Positions 5,208 through 6,529 of a stretch of 6,529 nt of DNA are shown in pieces. Under the pieces are notes generated by a model that did not search any database, was not told the origin of the DNA, and saw only the letters and a list, made by a program, of their open reading frames with translations. The first letter of the stretch is position 1. The number at the start of each line of letters is the position of its first letter. This DNA comes from an uncultured Verrucomicrobiota bacterium (GTDB lineage: Bacteria; Verrucomicrobiota; Verrucomicrobiae; Verrucomicrobiales; DEV007), in the NCBI GenBank assembly GCA_902591645.1, contig CACJBM010000083.1, positions 1-6,529 of the forward strand, in the 5' to 3' direction. Both the position numbers and the translations under genes were made by a program.

Positions 5208-6529
5208 AATTCTTCTTGTTTGATTCCTTTAGTAGAAGCTAAACATAAAATCTCAACGATCAACTCTTTACAACTAAAATTCGATTTCACGAAATGGGCA
5301 TACAAATCATCCACTGTACTTTCACCGTAGGCTTGAATGGGCTGCTTTATCATATACTCAAAGAGGTTCTGAATGAAATTTTTCTGTGCATTTGAATCAT
5401 TCGCGATGAATTGAGCCAAACTACGTGAACCCCGCAAATCCACTAGATTTCCTGCCCTTGTCTCAAACTGCGTAAATGAATCCACTCGCTTGTTGTTTTC
5501 AGTGTCTCTCCAACGCCCAATACCATCATAATTTTCAAGACTAAATCCAAGACTATTAATAATTTCATGACACGCCATGCAATTGGAATCTTTTGTCACA
5601 TGAGTGATTTTTTCACGCATACTTAAACTAGGATCAAGTTTCTGATTCTCAAAAGAAACCGCCTGCAGCGGTGGTTTGAGTGTCCTTCCTAACATGTGCC
5701 TAGTCAGAAATACTCCACGATGCACAGGCGAACTATTGTAAGCATATGAGAAATGGCTTAGTAAATAGGGATGCGTTAATAGACCTGATCGTTCTATTTT
5801 TTCAAAATCGACTCGTACCATCTCATCACCTTCGACTGCCTTTCCATAGACCCCAGCAAGTCCCCGGTTCAGGTAAAGGTGACTCGAAAGTAACAGGTCT
5901 CGGAAGTCGGATTTATCGCTCCATACAATATCTCCTATGAACATGTTCATCGAACGGCGAAGATCCGATATCTTATATTTATCAAAATCAGGATAGACCT
6001 TGTCATCCTTCATCAGATCACGTTCCGGATCCAAATCCAACCAATGATAGAAAAAATCAATAACCTTCGATCTTGCCCGCTCATCCTCAAGCATTCGCTT
6101 AACCTCAGATCTAATGAAATCCTGATTAGATAATTTTCCCTCACTCGCAGCCGCAATTAATGCATCATCCGGAATCGAATCCCATAAACCAAGAGCCATT
6201 CTAGATGCGATCTGATATGACGGCGCCTTACCACCAGGCAACTGAGGGTACAAGAAGTGGGGAGATTTTATAGCCAATAAAACGACACGCTTCACTGCAA
6301 CCTCTGGAGACTCAGAATCAGCAAAAATAAGATTAATGCTTTGCTCCTTCTCCTGCTCAGTTAATGGGCGCCTATATGCTCTTTCCAAAACTCTCATTGC
6401 TACTGAGATTAGCTTCTCAGTTTTTTGAGGATCATCCTTCGATTTGACACCACTCATGTACCCCAAAATTGAATCGACTTGCTCCGCAACATCTAGTGAT
6501 GCCCGAGTAACTGCCGAGAGCCATTCCTT
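5204..6529 (-). CDS. DUF1592/DUF1588/DUF1585 c-type cytochrome protein, C-terminal 441 residues
   Basis: The minus-strand frame stays open to the right edge, so the gene begins outside the window. The TTG at 6464-6466 is internal, since the upstream in-frame residues (KEWLSAVTRASLDVAEQ) are coding-like. Counting from the edge: a DUF1595-like segment at about 45-98 (ERAYRRPLTEQEKE ... SPHFLYP), DUF1592 at about 103-228 (IASRMALGLWDSIPDDALI ... EGKL ... VKRMLEDERARSKVIDFFYHWL), DUF1588 at about 247-342 (RSGLLTHPYLLSHFS ... SSPVHRGVFLTRHMLG ... ENYDGIGRWRD) and DUF1585 at about 360-436. A covalent heme-binding CMACH (C317-H321, bases 5567-5581) sits in DUF1588 at the position usual for the family. 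Full-length members are commonly 700 residues or more, with an N-terminal export signal and often a further cytochrome or DUF1587 domain; those would lie outside. The protein is expected in the periplasm or at the cell surface and redox active; its substrate is unknown. The stop overlaps the DUF1552 start. Confidence 0.9.
   Translation of the reverse strand, partial: KEWLSAVTRASLDVAEQVDSILGYMSGVKSKDDPQKTEKLISVAMRVLERAYRRPLTEQEKEQSINLIFADSESPEVAVKRVVLLAIKSPHFLYPQLPGGKAPSYQIASRMALGLWDSIPDDALIAAASEGKLSNQDFIRSEVKRMLEDERARSKVIDFFYHWLDLDPERDLMKDDKVYPDFDKYKISDLRRSMNMFIGDIVWSDKSDFRDLLLSSHLYLNRGLAGVYGKAVEGDEMVRVDFEKIERSGLLTHPYLLSHFSYAYNSSPVHRGVFLTRHMLGRTLKPPLQAVSFENQKLDPSLSMREKITHVTKDSNCMACHEIINSLGFSLENYDGIGRWRDTENNKRVDSFTQFETRAGNLVDLRGSRSLAQFIANDSNAQKNFIQNLFEYMIKQPIQAYGESTVDDLYAHFVKSNFSCKELIVEILCLASTKGIKQEEL

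Noticed and set aside
6464..6466. TTG as a possible start of the DUF1592 protein
   Set aside because: The frame is open to the window edge with coding-like residues upstream, and the family has large N-terminal domains; the gene is cut by the edge.
1..6529. Mobile elements, CRISPR arrays, tRNA or rRNA genes, riboswitches
   Set aside because: No transposase or integrase motifs, no regularly spaced repeats, no tRNA-like cloverleaf and no known riboswitch core were seen by reading; short or divergent RNAs cannot be excluded without a covariance search.

Overview
The window looks like chromosomal DNA of a Gram-negative (diderm) bacterium, most likely in the Planctomycetota-Verrucomicrobiota group. 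The main clue is the tightly coupled pair at the right end: a DUF1592/DUF1588/DUF1585 c-type cytochrome protein followed by a Tat-exported DUF1552 protein. This pair is typical of Verrucomicrobiota and Planctomycetota, and is also known from some myxobacteria and relatives. An AsmA-like membrane-anchored protein fits an outer-membrane-bearing cell. Base composition is moderate and slightly AT-rich by eye (not counted). Most starts lack a Shine-Dalgarno match and are preceded by A/T-rich sequence. I see no mobile element, CRISPR array, tRNA or rRNA, and no sign of recent transfer.

Layout. The first half (1-1757, + strand) carries three housekeeping or catabolic genes: the 3' end of hemW (radical-SAM family heme chaperone), a complete stand-alone hisI (phosphoribosyl-AMP cyclohydrolase) and a complete araD (L-ribulose-5-phosphate 4-epimerase). 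hisI and araD are 16 bp apart and probably share a transcript, although they belong to unrelated pathways. araD converges on an AsmA-like gene (1754-3166, - strand), and their stop codons overlap by 4 bp. A 208-bp divergent intergenic region holds a plausible promoter for the AsmA-like gene. A small predicted secreted protein of unknown function (3375-3890, +) follows. It converges with zero spacing on the DUF1592-DUF1552 operon (3891-6529, -), which runs off the right edge.

How the genes relate. There is no single pathway here. The operon at the right is the one unit whose parts clearly act together: ATGA overlap, paired export routes and a shared candidate terminator. Its function is not established. 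Both convergent junctions lack intergenic space, and candidate terminators (stem plus T-tract) lie inside the coding ends instead. The one at 3877-3925 uses the antisense of the neighbouring gene's lysine-rich tail as its U-tract. I found no clearly new multi-gene system; the items most worth following are the operon of unknown function, the unrecognised secreted protein and the terminators embedded in coding ends.
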